Part shown: one piece after another, positions 45,251 through 57,132 of the stretch | Layout of the letters: each line of letters starts with the position of its first letter | Position numbering within the stretch: the stretch's first letter is position 1 | Assembly: GCA_964030785.1 (NCBI GenBank) | Contig: OZ034969.1 | Span: forward strand, 45,718,701-45,782,700 | Direction of reading: 5' to 3' | Source of the DNA: Siderastrea siderea | Lineage: Eukaryota; Cnidaria; Anthozoa; Scleractinia; Rhizangiidae | Length of the DNA: 64,000 nt | Program-made: the position numbers and the translations under genes | The notes under the pieces: model-generated | Seen by the model: the letters and a program-made list of their open reading frames with translations, nothing else | What the model was told of the DNA's origin: nothing | Database searches by the model: none

Positions 45251-46476
45251 TCTTAACGCAGTTGAAGTGATAGTTTGTTTCTTTTTCAACGCATCCACCA
45301 TTGAGCAAAGCTTATTTTCTTTTAACGTATTTTAAAGTTTATTTTTCTTATGGAAAACCCTTTTAGTTCTGCCGTCTGCTAGCGCGAAGACCTTCGGTGT
45401 AGTCCTCATAAAATGCATCCTGGGTGAATGCAGGACCGCCGCGATTAAGCCAATAGATTGTATTGCTTAGCTTTTTTTTTAAATCCGTGTGTGTTAATTT
45501 CAAAGCAGTAATCGCTTAGAAGCATGGTCATTTATTTTATAGCATACCATCCTGAATGTGGAGAAACTTTTCTCCTTATTCCCTGTCGGTGAAGAGTCGA
45601 TTGACATCATTGTTCAAAATATATAAAGGCTTCAACAGCTTGGACCGTCTTGCGTGGAAATTTAAGTTGGTTGGGAAAAAATATCACACACCACTATTTG
45701 TCTAAGGGGTTTACAATGTTATTTCTTTTAACTGTCGTAGCAATCTTAGTAAATGAACTACCAAGAAAAATGATTAGATATCAAGTTATTATTTTTACGC
45801 AATGAATAAAGCAAGTGAAAGCTTCGTTTCTTCGGCGGTCTGCATGTTGATGTTGAGCAGCAGAAAATTTTCCTTGTGGCTTTGATTTGCACGACAAATA
45901 TTTAGATTCCGGTTACACAAGGCCTCCAGTTCTTAAAAAAAGGTCTTGGTTTATTTCACTTTTTTCGGCTCAAGTTAAGAATTCTACAAAAACTGTTCAA
46001 AATATTTAGAAACCCAAGCACTTGTGTTTCTATGCAAGCGACCACTGTACCATGATTGACACCATAGGTTTCATCAGCTGACTGGTAGATGACTACAGCA
46101 TTACAGCTCTTCAAGAATTTTTCCCATACTATGCTAAGAATGGCCAAAAATCTCAATGCCTCACAATATAAATATAAACAACGGCAGACAAAATATAGCT
46201 TCTTTTATTTCTCCAACGAAGCGTACAACAAAATCAATCGACGATGCTTGAGAATTCGCGGGCATCAAATTCTAGAGTTTTTATAGGTGTTTTGTCTAAA
46301 TTTCCAAAGCTTAAAACATCAGTTTTTCGAATAGCTGGACAGCGATTTATCCGTTGGATGAGAGTTATCCGCTCTTTGAGCAACTTGTGCCTGAACTGTA
46401 ATCACTGTAAGCATTATTTTGCTGTTATTTTGAACTCCCGCCAGCATGGCGAGAAAAACAACTTTGAACAGTTTGT

Positions 46477-46644
46477 TTACAAGCTTGTTATAAGCTGAAA
46501 TCTCCTGACATCAGTTCTTACACCGTACGGTAAGAAAAATTCTTCGTTTGCCGAATGAAATGAATCCTCTGATGCTTCGGAAGCTAAAGACTGTTCCGAA
46601 TCGTAGAAATACTCTTCGGAGGTCTCGCAGTCGACGGTAGGCAT
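46477..46644 (-). CDS. Short acidic frame at the far end of the Kolobok-like element
   Basis: ATG at 46644 opens a 55-codon frame, rich in Glu, Ser and Asp (for example DSEQSLASEASEDS), ending FFLPYG and a short tail before TAA at 46477-46479. It converges with the THAP frame. Its place just inside the terminal repeat suggests the start of a second element gene whose rest has decayed. No function is assigned. Confidence 0.4.
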   Translation of the reverse strand: MPTVDCETSEEYFYDSEQSLASEASEDSFHSANEEFFLPYGVRTDVRRFQLITSL

Positions 46645-46891
46645 CTTGAGTCAAAACACAAGGAAACGCGACTGAGGTGAGCCTCTGACGTCACAAGCTA
46701 TTAAATTGCGCAATCACCCAGGAACACGTTTTCAGTAATGGCGGACACATTTTACGCAACTTTGGAGCTAAAAAATATCAGGATGGACGGTTTCTTGTTC
46801 AGTTTTCTGGGTAAATATAGATACAACGCGATATTCTGCGACAGAATTTGGCCGAAATAAACCTACGAATTTTCGTCTCAGTGGCACTTTA

Positions 46892-48407
46892 AAACTAAGT
46901 AATTAATTTGCCAATGTGTGGTTTCGAACATTTTCAAGCGGCGTTCCATATCAAACTCTTTTCCCTTTGGCACGGACATTTGCTCCGATTCAACCACACA
47001 ACCTAAACGAAGGTCGAAATGATGCTTTAACCAAACAAAATTAGGAAAAGATAGCAATAAATAAGTTTCCAGACTAAATCGAGAGACGAAAGACGACTGA
47101 AAGTGAATTTTAAAGATTTCGCTACAGAAAATACTGCAAACAGGACAGAGACGTCACACAAGGTCAGGAAAACATTTATGACGACCTGTTTTCATGCAGT
47201 CAACACGGACACAAAATAACTTTAAAAGCTTCGTTTTATTGTCAAATATGGACTTCCATGTTTTCACGGCTTCCTTGGAATTGGTTTTAGACAGCGATGG
47301 CTTTCTACTTGAAGTTTTATGCTTATTTCTTTCCTCCTTCGCCCTTAAAGTGAATAGTTTAAATGAGGGGAATACTTTCGCCACGAAGAGAAACTTCAGT
47401 GCTAATTTGACGGGAAAAAATCTTCGCAAATCCTGGCAAGTTTGGTGTGAAAATTTTCCAAATTCATCGTAGATTTTGAAACCGGACCTCCATTTAGCGT
47501 TACTTTCTTGTGTCCCGGATAATCGGTCTCATTCTCCTGAATACTCTATTTTCGCGCGGAATTTCCTTTAAAATCGATCCGAAGTAAAATTTTAAACCTC
47601 AAAATGACGAACCTAAATTTGACATTAATTAAAATACTCGCAGACTGTATCTGTACAGTGTCTCATGTCAAAATAAATAAGTAAAGCAAGTAAAGGAATT
47701 TACAAAACATGTGAAAAAGGCAAACAGTCTAGTAAAGCACTGCACAAGAAAAAATAACGGAAAACCCCTTCTTCTTCCTTTATTTGCTGGGAAAAAACTT
47801 TGCAAATAACCGCCCTGGCTGACAAAATCTTTGGGTCGTAATTTCCCTGGCTAGCCGAGCCACCGAATACGCCGCTGGCTGGAAAAATAGAATCAGACAA
47901 GAGATTCTTGCTGGCAAATTCATCTCACAAGTTTTTACTCGCTGGCACTGAAGAACGGATATTTTTTTCCCAGCAAAGTTAATTGTTAACCAAAATTGGC
48001 TCCGTTAGTGTTCATTAACACCTTACAGCAACAACTAGTGAATTTGGGAAAAAAAAGTCGTTGGGTACTCCTGTTCTTGTCCCAATACAAGAGAACCAAA
48101 TCGGTAGGCCGCCATATTGATTGTACTCGTGCTCAGGCTTCTTGTACCGCCCCGTTCCCCTCCCCAGTCCACACTCGGCTCGCTCTGCTCGCTGATTTTT
48201 CTTGTGCCTTCTTCTTCACACAGGAGCCTGCTCACAGGAGTACTGACAAAGTTTTGCCAAGAAACCAGTCGATTTACTCGCTGTGTGGTAATTAGAGTCG
48301 AGGTCAGCATTAATCTGAACATCTTGGCTTCCATGTGTAATTCCTCGCTGTTGCATGAGCTTGAACTACATAATTTGCTTGCTGGCTGTTTCAAATGGCA
48401 TGTCCTA
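46892..48407. other. Unassigned stretch
   Basis: The only thing of note is a minus-strand stretch of about 126 codons without stops (47531-47154), Lys-rich in its second half (HKTSSRKPSLSKTN). The opposite strand is open over most of the same span, so coding is doubtful. Confidence 0.35.
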
Positions 48408-48420
48408 AAAGCTGGACTGG

Positions 48421-48461
48421 ACCCTGGACTCTGGACTCTGGACTCTGGACTCTGGACTTTT
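48421..48461. repeat. Heptamer array, left arm (ggactct)n
   Basis: About five ggactct units, the contracted counterpart of the array at 51342-51473. Confidence 0.85.
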
Positions 48462-49534
48462 CCTCCCAAAACTTTACCTTCCCCCCCGAAAAAAACCTCT
48501 ATACCTCCCCCCACAAAACTTCCCTCCCCCCAAAAAAATTCCTTCCCCCAAATAAAAAATTCAACTACATCGGATTTTTTTCTAACAAACAAGTTAGAAG
48601 TGTGCGAGATTTCAAACAAACAACGTTATTCCCCCCCCCACCCACCTCCCCGAAAAAACTTTTATGTCTCCCCCTTAAAACTGCCCCCTCCCCTCCCCAA
48701 ATAAAAAAATACAACTACATCGGATTTCTGATTGAAAGCGATTGAACAAACACTTGTCGTCTCCATGTTCTTGCACAAATTGGCATTGAAATCACGAACG
48801 CCATCGAACGACCCGACCGCAATCCTTAAAAAAATAGTGTTTGGCGTGCAAACGTGATTGCATTACACAATAATAAGCAAAGATCAGATAAAATTGTCTA
48901 TTCATCGATGCGACGTGTGCAAGCTCTTATCAACTGCCAGTGACAATGTTGTTTACCTAAGATGTTTCATTTACTCTTGTTTTCAGTCAAGCATAAAGTA
49001 TTGTGTGTCCTTGAAATAAATTGCATCTTTTTTAGAACGTTACTTGTTCGATGGTCATGCTAAAGCTTGTTAATTGCAACCGCTCAGAGGCTCTTTCCGC
49101 GTGCAGATAGGTTCTATTCACCGACAAGTGTAAGGCCTTCCGTACTTTTATCAACTAATCTGATAACAAGCTTTAGACGTGCGCGCGCGGTGTCGGTTTT
49201 CTTTGCCTCATTAACAAAAGATTTTTAAAAAGCATACGCGTAATTCACTGTCCAGACAGAGACATTGGTGTCTCAGTTGACCAAGTTTAGGTGCTGTGAA
49301 ATTTTCTGAGCGCTGAGAAATGGAAAAAGGAACCCGTAGTTACGCCCAAGTGGTTATTGAAATTAAGTATCGTTATCGCAATACATTCTCAGTAAAGCAA
49401 TGTGTGTAAGACCAGTACTGATTGCGGTAGAGCAAGTAACCGAAGTAAAATTGCTGTTTCTATTCTTACTGAAAGGCTCGTCTGAATCCGAGAAAGAGGA
49501 AAAAAAGAGGCAAGTACATGTTTTGTTACGTGCG

Positions 49535-49665
49535 TTACACTGTCTTAGGCACATTACATGCCGTCACTTCTTTTTGTTCACTTCCACGTGCGCCAGCTGC
49601 TGACGCCACTTCATAAGCAATTCTTGCTAAACTCTCTTCATTTTTCTGCTTAGGATGACCTTTTA
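49535..49665 (-). CDS. Orphan terminal-exon-like frame in the foldback loop
   Basis: After ttgtttcag on the minus strand, 2 nt plus 43 codons run to TAA at 49535-49537. The peptide has protein-like composition (NEESLARIAYEVASAAGARG). It may be a captured host exon or the end of a lost transposase. No family is recognised and no partner exon was found. Confidence 0.25.
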
Positions 49666-50290
49666 CTGAAACAATTATATGTTTAACTCTCAAACAGTTT
49701 AAGGTCCGGATGCAAAGTGCGCTGGGAGAAAGTGATCGGCAATATCTTTCGTTAGGGTAAAATTTTCCCAAATAAATAAATCGCCTATCGTGATATTTTT
49801 GACAGCGAACAAATCTCGATGGAGGTGCTCTCCTATAAAAATGAAAAAGAGTGCTTCTGGACAAATTTCTAAAACACCCCTAAAAGGTACCAGAATCTCG
49901 CTTCGTAGGTGTGGCTCACATTCATTTTAACCCCTAACAGGCAAAGTAACAAATACATCCGATCAATTTTTTTTAAGATACCGCGAAAGCTTTAACGACA
50001 GTCTTTTTTATACTTAAGCACCCTAAGCGTTACCTATCCACAAATTAACCCTCTAACAGGGTCCCCGTCATTTTTATAGGGGAGTAAACCTCCCCCGCCA
50101 ACTAAACTTCTAAAATTAATGAAATAGGCGAATTGATTGCGAATTTAATTTGTATGGACAAATGAATTAGGGAGTACTGATACAGGAACGTCACTTTTCT
50201 TAGGTTGAGAAGTTGTTTTGTTACTCGAAGAAGAGAGCTATCCGTACTATCCGTTAAAATATTTTTGCACGTGTGTTTCGGCAAATCACC

Positions 50291-50439
50291 TGGCCCCAGT
50301 TGTTCAAAAGTTGGATAGCGCTATCCACCGGATAAATCTCTATCCAGCAGATAACGCAATTGGTTTCCCTAACACTTATCCACTGGATAGTGATTTATCC
50401 GGTGGATAGCGCTATCCAACTTTTGAACAACTGGGGCCA
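50291..50439. mobile_element. 149-bp palindromic MITE
   Basis: The ends tggccccagttgttcaaaag and its complement continue through ttggatagcgctatccaccgg. The centre also repeats ttatcc-ggata words. It is inserted in the loop of the larger foldback. Confidence 0.85.
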
Positions 50440-51341
50440 GATGTCTTATGTATTTTATATGGCCTGCAGAAAAGGGTTTTTTTTGCTAATAAATAATTAA
50501 AACCACAGCACCTAAACTTGGTCAACTGAGACACCAATGTCTCTGTCTGGACAATTAATTACGCGTATGCTTTTTAAAACTCTTTTGTTAATGAGACAAA
50601 GAAAACGGACACCGCGCGCGCACGTCAAAAGCTTGTTATCAGATTAGTTGATAAAAGTACGCAAGGCCTTGCACGTGTCGGGGAATAGAACCTATCTGCG
50701 CGCGGAAAGAGCCTCTGAGCGGTTGCAATTAACAAGCTTTAGTATGACCATTGAACAAGTAACGTTCTAAAAAAATGCAATTTATTTCGAGGACACACAA
50801 TACTTTATGCTTGACTGAAAACAAGAGTAAATGTAACACCTTAGGTAAACAACATTGTCACTGGCAGCTGATAAGAGCTTGCACACGTCGATTTTTTTTA
50901 TCTGATCTTTGCTTGTTATTGTGTAATACAATCACGTTCGCACGCCAAATACTATTTAAGGATTGGGGTCGGGTCGTTCGATGGTGTTCGTGATTTCAAT
51001 GCCGATTTGTGCAAGAACATGGAGACGACAAGTGTTTGTTCAATCGCTTTCAATCAGAAATCCGATGTAGTTGTATTTTTTTATTTGGGGAGGGGAGGGT
51101 GACTTTTTGGGAGGGAGCAGTTTTAAGGGGGAGACATAAAGGTTTTTTCGGGGAGGTTGGTGGGGGGGAATAACGTTGTTTGTCTGAAATCTCGCACACT
51201 TCTAACTTGTTTATTAGAAAAAAATCCGATGTAGTTGAATTTTTTATTTGGGGGAAGGAACTTTTTTTTGGGGGGGGGGGAGTTTTATGGGGGGAGATAT
51301 AGGTTTTTTTCGAGGGGGGAGTAAAGTGTTGGGAGGAAAAG

Positions 51342-51473
51342 TCCAGAGTCCAGAGTCCAGAGTCCAGAGTCCAGAGTCCAGAGTCCAGAGTCCAGAGTCC
51401 AGAGTCCAGAGTCCAGAGTCCAGAGTCCAGAGTCCAGAGTCCAGAGTCTAGAGTCCAGAGTCCAGGGTCCAGT
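51342..51473. repeat. Heptamer array, right arm (agagtcc)n
   Basis: About 18 nearly perfect agagtcc units with one tagagtc variant, ending ccagggtccagtccagc. Confidence 0.9.
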
Positions 51474-51611
51474 CCAGCTTTCATGATATTCCGTTTCAAA
51501 AAAAGTTTCCCAAACGTGTGTGTGTGTTATTTCCTTTAGGAAATGGGATGTTTTTCTTAAGGCTTAATTTAGATTAATGAATGACATATGTTGTATAATG
51601 ACTGTCAGAGC

Positions 51612-51870
51612 CCAGTAATACGGGCAACATTTTCGTGCAACTTGTCACGCAACAATGTTGCGTTGCAGCAAGTTAAGATTGTTTGTTGCGCGTATTACGA
51701 CCTCCTAGCACAACAAATTTCATGTTGCAAAAAGTATACGTTGCTTTTACCTTATGCAACATGAAAATTTGTTGTGCGCGGAGGTGGTTATACGCACAAC
51801 AAAAATCTCAACTTGCAACGCAACATTGTTGCGCGACAAGTTGAACGGAAATGCTGCCCCTATTTCTGGA
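51612..51870. mobile_element. 259-bp palindromic MITE
   Basis: The inverted arms contain caacttgtc-cgcaacaatgttgcg, then gcgtatta and caacaaatttcatgttgca, meeting near 51741. The ends ccagtaatacgggcaac and gctgcccctatttctgg are diverged copies. Confidence 0.75.
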
Positions 51871-53040
51871 CCTTAAACTACGACCTTCTTATAAAATTAT
51901 CGTAGAAAAATACTCATTCAAGTAATATCCATGAATGACAACTGAGTTAACGAGGCAATGGAATATTCCAGCTATCCCTAATTAGGCTCTTTCTTTAAAT
52001 CATTTCTTTCTTTTGTGAAGTTACAGGATGAAATGCTCTCTATCTTGCATGATACATTTTGCATGCGGTGTATTCCAGGAGACATTGTAGCTTTATCGCA
52101 CAGCAGCAAACCGAACCTGTAAGGCAAATCACTTTGACAATCTAAACAAGTAAACGAGACAAAGTAAACATTGAACATCCTCAAACGTGATGTTACTTGG
52201 TGTGTAAAGGAGGGAAAATTCTTGACAATTCTAAAAGACGTTTTCGTAAAACTAGAAAGATCTTTTCTGGCTCCTGGTCATGCGTCTCATGTTTCGAAAG
52301 TGAGAGATGTATAAGCGTGAGCTTACTGTTATATTATATTTGCTACTAAGTTTCGTCTTCAGGATCCTTTAGCAAAAATTACTGATTCCTTGATAGGATG
52401 AAAAAATGTAAAAAAACTTCCCGATTTCTCCACCTCCCACCGACAAGGTAAACAGGTCAAGGATGTGCTGATATCTACCTGAGATCTATTATCCACACAC
52501 CTGTGATTCATTAGCTCCATGTAAACTAAACATGGGAATGTGCCACCCCAAAGAATTTTGAAGCCGGCTTTGTTGTGAATAGAATACTGACATCTGCTGT
52601 CAAGGCGGCAAATAGTCTCTGTCTTTTATTCTGGAATAGTTTATAGAATTTTAATTTAGGTCTAATGTAGGGTTCAGACTTTAAAGCTGAGATCTGAAAA
52701 TATGCTATGAAAAAAATCATGCATTTTGGTTTGAAATTTCGTTGGATTTTATAGCTTTGGTTTCAGCAAAGATTGGAGGAGTGTAAATGTGTTTAAGTTC
52801 AGGTTCAGGTTTATTTGTTCGTCCCACGTGTTCTTACAATTCTCTCATTAAATTGCAGTGGTGTGTTGGAAGGAGATCATGCACCAGCACGTTTTCTCAA
52901 ACTTTTCCTAAGGGATCCTCTTTTTACATGATATTTTCGATTTCATTTCACATTTTCTCCTGCTTATGATATTGCTAATTCAGTTGTTGTGATTAAAATT
53001 CAAACAAACAAGTAGCTTTTCTGTTCACGATTGAGCAAAC

Positions 53041-53179
53041 CAGGGGCGGATCAGGGGGGGGCACCCCCCTCTTATGAAAGGGAACAGAGCTATCACTGAG
53101 GCGATTTTGTCTTTGATTGTTTCGATATCGTTCTGTCAGGTCAGCCACCCCCGTTCCAAAAATCCTAGATCCGCCACTG
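53041..53179. mobile_element. 139-bp MITE with caggggcggatc ends
   Basis: The ends caggggcggatc and gatccgccactg are inverted repeats of about 12 bp, with cacccccctc and cacccccg inside. The short TIR and wording resemble hAT MITEs (inference). Confidence 0.65.
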
Positions 53180-53394
53180 CAGACTCAATTTCATTTTCCT
53201 CAAATAAAAAATTAACACGACAAGCAGCATTATATTAACAAGATAGCGCGCTTTCAGTTTCTTTTTCTCAACCTTAACAAAACAGCAAATGGATCACTGC
53301 AGTCCAGCAAAAACAATTTAAGAGTAACAAGATTGACAACATTGTAACCGAGTTGCTGGCTGATCATCTTTTTGTTCCACAACCTATCTGCATG

Positions 53395-53492
53395 GGGAAG
53401 GCAGGGGGAAAGGGAAGGGGGGAGGGAAGGGGAGAGAGAGGGAGGGGAGAGAGAGGGAGGGGAGAGAGAGGGAAGGGAGAGAGAGAGGGAGA
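53395..53492. repeat. Polypurine tract
   Basis: About 100 bases of almost pure G and A, including three units of about 20 bp (ggggagagagaggga). Such tracts can form triplex DNA in vitro. Confidence 0.8.
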
Positions 53493-54013
53493 CTCCGATA
53501 TGAAAGTGACAGCGTTGCCCGTACCTTTCATTTAAGGAGTTTAAATTCGTGGTTCGGTAGCACTTTAGGTGTTTTTAAACCTAAAACGACCACCATCAGA
53601 ATTTACTTTGTGGACAGTAGAATTGTCAGTATTCGTAGATTTGTCAGAGCTGGTAGAATTGTCAGAATTGGAGTTGGAGACATATACAAACAATGAAATC
53701 CTGGTACCTTTTAGAGGTTTTCGTTGCTTTAAAAATCTCCGACAGCTATCCTCGTTTACTTTTGTACACAAAATTAGTCCAGGAACACCCAGCCTTATTG
53801 CTTTTACAAAATAGCAAACAAAAGTATCATAAAACTATAACTGTATATAATCACAATTTTCATAATGATTGCGGCATTCTATGGGAGGAAAAGTTTGCAT
53901 GGCAGCGACTATTCTGCACTCCGTTGATTTAGTAGATTTATATCATACATGGACTGAAAATCACTTGCTGTTGCATTGTGTATGTTAGATATTTGTAAAA
54001 AAAAAAAAAAAAA

Positions 54014-54105
54014 GAGCGATGGAGCAAGAGTAGAACCCCAGACACTGACGAGTTTCTAAACAGGATTGATGCCACTACACCACCAATCCCTTCCCCCAAC
54101 AAAGA
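54014..54105 (-). mobile_element. tRNA-like sequence, SINE or tRNA relic
   Basis: On minus, a box A (tggtgtagtggc) and box B (ggggttctactc) are spaced as in a tRNA and followed by a run of T, a pol III stop. The stems are poor, so not a functional tRNA. Confidence 0.45.
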
Positions 54106-54266
54106 GCTAAGCTTTCTTACGTGGTATAGGATGTCATAAGGTGTCTACCAATTATTTCACTTCATCAACTGAGTACAGAACAGTCACCCCCGCTCCACCA
54201 GGGCTCCTGCACTTCGAGTGAAATTTCTGTTAGCCCTACTTCATCAGTTAAGGCAGATTTGGGTTT

Positions 54267-54689
54267 ACCGTATTCTCTGGAATAAACGCCGGGTCCACAC
54301 GCTCATTGATTTGAAACTGAATCTCTATGTTACTGTTTCTCATTAAAAATTAGTTATAGCAATTTTAAAAAAGGTTCATAAGCCACTACAGTACTCATCC
54401 CAACTAAAGGAAAATGACGTAATGTACTCCACACGCCACTGCGAGTACCCAATTCATTTTTGCCTCGTTTTGAATTTTATCGACTTCAGACGAAATCGAT
54501 GACATCTCATTCCTGTTTTACATATGTCGCGCTTTATTTTGCTGTAATTTTAGCAAACCTAAAGTATTAAAAATCAATTTGAAAGAAATAATACCCCATT
54601 TTAATAAACAGCGGGCCCCGAATAAACGCCGGGTCTACGAGTTCTACTTTTAAATAAACACCCCCGGAGTTAACTCGAGAGAATACGGC
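54267..54689. mobile_element. Diverged MITE with ccgtattctct ends
   Basis: The ends accgtattctctgg and gagagaatacggc are inverted. The word gaataaacgccgggtc, direct, occurs near both ends (54281 and 54622). Confidence 0.6.
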
Positions 54690-56912
54690 ATTCCTCAGAC
54701 TTCGTTTCGTAAGACCCTGCGTTAGCAAGCGCGAATCTGGCGAATCGTTGTCTGTTTTCTCAGGCTAAGGATCGCAACAAGGTTTACGTTGCAGTTCCTG
54801 GATAATCACCCGTGAAATGGGGAATGTTGAAATTGTTAATTACTGCCCCGTTATTACTAAAAGACAGCAAAAAACCGCCTTTGATTCCGTCGTTTGATGA
54901 ACGTGGTATCTCAGACGGCGGCAACTGAAACCCTTCAAAGAGACAGTCCATTTGGGAATGCTAAGGGCAATTTCGATCATACTCCAAATCTTTACTACTT
55001 TGGATGTGTGACAAGAGCAAAAATTTTCTTCACCTCGTACGTCTAACAACCCCTTGATTGAGGCGAGTGTTTCATCACCTGCTTTTGTTGAGTTCCTGTT
55101 CAATTAAAAGGAGATCAAGGGCGGTATTTTTTGTTCGTTTACGCGCAGAATAATCTTCTTTTATTAGATTTACCTGCAAAAGCATTTTGATTGCAAAGGT
55201 TGCTTAGAGGTTAACCTGGATCTACATTGGTATTTCGTTCCAACACGCAATTGCGTTGTGTCTCACTGACAAAGGGAATTGAATTTTCACGGAAAGATGT
55301 GTGTGGACCTTGAACCCAACTCTCACAATACAACAAAGGTGCGTGATTGTTTCAAGAGAGTATGCTTGTTTGTACCAACAGAGTCAAACATGCAGAATTT
55401 ACATTTGGGACGCAACCATTTAATAATTGAAAGCGGAGGTGACTCCCATTCACTCCCTTTCACCCCGTAATCATTTTACACCCCCGTTCAGATGACACGA
55501 CCGATGCAAACCTCGGAACACGCCCTCTAATGAAGAAGACTCCTTTCTCGTTAAAAAGTCAATTCCCAAAGCAGGAATGCGACAAATAGTCAATGTTAAA
55601 ATTTTAGCGAAACACATTTGTCTTTATTTACTATGATTAATCAAGAGAAAAGTTACGTTGTAATATTATAAACCTATTATTGTCTGTAATAGAAGAAATC
55701 TCTCTGAAATGTGAACAAAAAAGTAATTCATAACAATAGACGATGCATAGCGTTTTTTTTCCATACTGCTATGTCGTCTTTTCTTCCTATCTGCTTACGT
55801 CAGGGTGTGGCCAAATGCGCCAACAACTGCTCTTCGAACTCTCTTTACCCTGGGTACGCCTTTTGCGGTCTTCGTGTCCTGGGTCAAAGGTTTTTACCCA
55901 AAAAATTGTTTGTTCGCGATGTTTTTGGCTTGGGGAATGCAAATGAAACGAAATTTGGCACACAGACAGATGGCATAATCCTTAACATTTTTTTTAAGGG
56001 AATTAGGCGTTCTCGTAGGTCACGATTAGGCAAAAGAGAACGTTCAAATTTATATTCGAGGAAATGTTCATTCCGTTCTATACAATCTAGTGGAAGATAT
56101 GGTTAAATAACCATTTTCCAGATAGAGTGTGAACCCGGGCCTTGCAGCTTGTACTGCCTCAAGTCAAGAACAGTGAGCAATACTTTGAAAAACACAGCGC
56201 GAATGACGAAATTGCTTGCATTTGTAATTCTTCTTCATGTGTTGTTGTAATGTGGGATGCTTGCCGGTCGAGCTCCGCCAGAAAGTGAGGATAGCATTTT
56301 TCAAAATTTTCCATAGATTTGTGCAACAAATTTGCTGTTAAGGTCCGCAGATAAAAAAAAGGCAACACGAGAAATGGAATAGATGACAAAAGGGAAACTC
56401 TCCAAATTTTGCAGCATTAAAAATTTACTATAATTAGAAATTACACGACGTTGTATTCTGTTTTTCGGCACGTATTTTCCATGCCAGTTGACTCGCAAGG
56501 GACCATTTTATAGTGATGCTTTGTTTATCGAAGGTTGGCCGTCGATCAAAATAGCCGTGCTAATCAGATCACAAATAATCTGTTATTATAGGTCATTAAA
56601 GAGTTCACCCAGTTATTTATATCTTGAGATTCATTAACGTTACCGAAATAATCAGCTAATGGGAATTTTCTTCCTCTCCTGATCACATAGATTTCCGAAG
56701 ACGACATTTTAATCAACTGCGACCTAATTACAAATAAAGCTGTTGTCCTATCGCACTTTGGGAAATTTGGTTATAAAAATCCACCATATCAGGGCAGGCG
56801 GTTTTCGCGGTAGCGTGAAACGTGTGCTATCGAGAAATTTAGAAGAACTCTCCAAAACGTCTGTCCGGGGGTCTGTTGTGCGAGCAAGAAGCATTTTGGC
56901 CGCCATTTTGGA

Positions 56913-57132
56913 TTAACCCTTTCATTTCCAGAGTCAATTATGGAGACATGTAATGCAGTTCTAACCTTTGAGTCTGTGGATGAAATCCTATGGTGTGACC
57001 ATTCAACTGAAATCTCTTTGGAAGCACGTTCGCATAGTACTGTTTGTTTTGCGGGACTTGATAAAAATAACATTTAATTTAGCATTTTATTGAATTTTTA
57101 TTTGGGCACTACTTAGGAGTGAAAGGGTTTAA
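56913..57132. mobile_element. MITE with ttaaccctttca ends
   Basis: The ends ttaaccctttcat and ggagtgaaagggtttaa are inverted. The inside carries a piece of the dispersed repeat also seen at 9780 and 59200 (tttgagtctgtgga, tgaccattcaa). Confidence 0.55.

Larger units (their letters stand above)
44622..46887. mobile_element. Kolobok-like transposon, 2.27 kb, degenerate
   Basis: TTAA at 44618-44621 and 46888-46891 flanks inverted ends agtgccactggga and tctcagtggcact. Second inverted words, gtgacgttagaggctcacctca / tgaggtgagcctctgacgtca, lie further in. It contains a broken THAP-domain frame on plus and a short acidic frame on minus starting from the other end. TTAA target sites together with a THAP domain point to the Kolobok superfamily. 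It cannot be autonomous as it stands. Confidence 0.75.
48408..51483. mobile_element. 3.1-kb foldback element tipped with heptamer arrays
   Basis: The inverted arms run from 48408 to about 49300 and from about 50505 to 51483. Each begins aaagctggactgga and a tandem of the heptamer agagtcc / ggactct: about 5 units on the left, about 18 on the right. Next come homopolymer-rich purine/pyrimidine blocks and then well-matched unique sequence (acacttgtcgtctccatg, ttggtgtctcagttgacc). The loop carries a 149-bp hairpin element and an orphan exon-like frame. No transposase and no certain target duplication. Confidence 0.8.
51871..56912. other. Mostly unassigned stretch
   Basis: Besides the listed elements I see no exon chain. 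Minus-strand open stretches at 51978-52184 and 54840-55103 and the plus frame at 55711-56106 have no recognisable domain or repeat. Confidence 0.35.

Noticed and set aside
47154..47531. Lys-rich minus-strand exon
   Set aside because: The opposite strand is open over most of the same span, there is an upstream stop with no convincing acceptor, and no family is recognised.
48035..48745. Large overlapping frames of 116-195 codons
   Set aside because: They cross the heptamer array and C-rich blocks of the foldback arm; composition follows the repeat.
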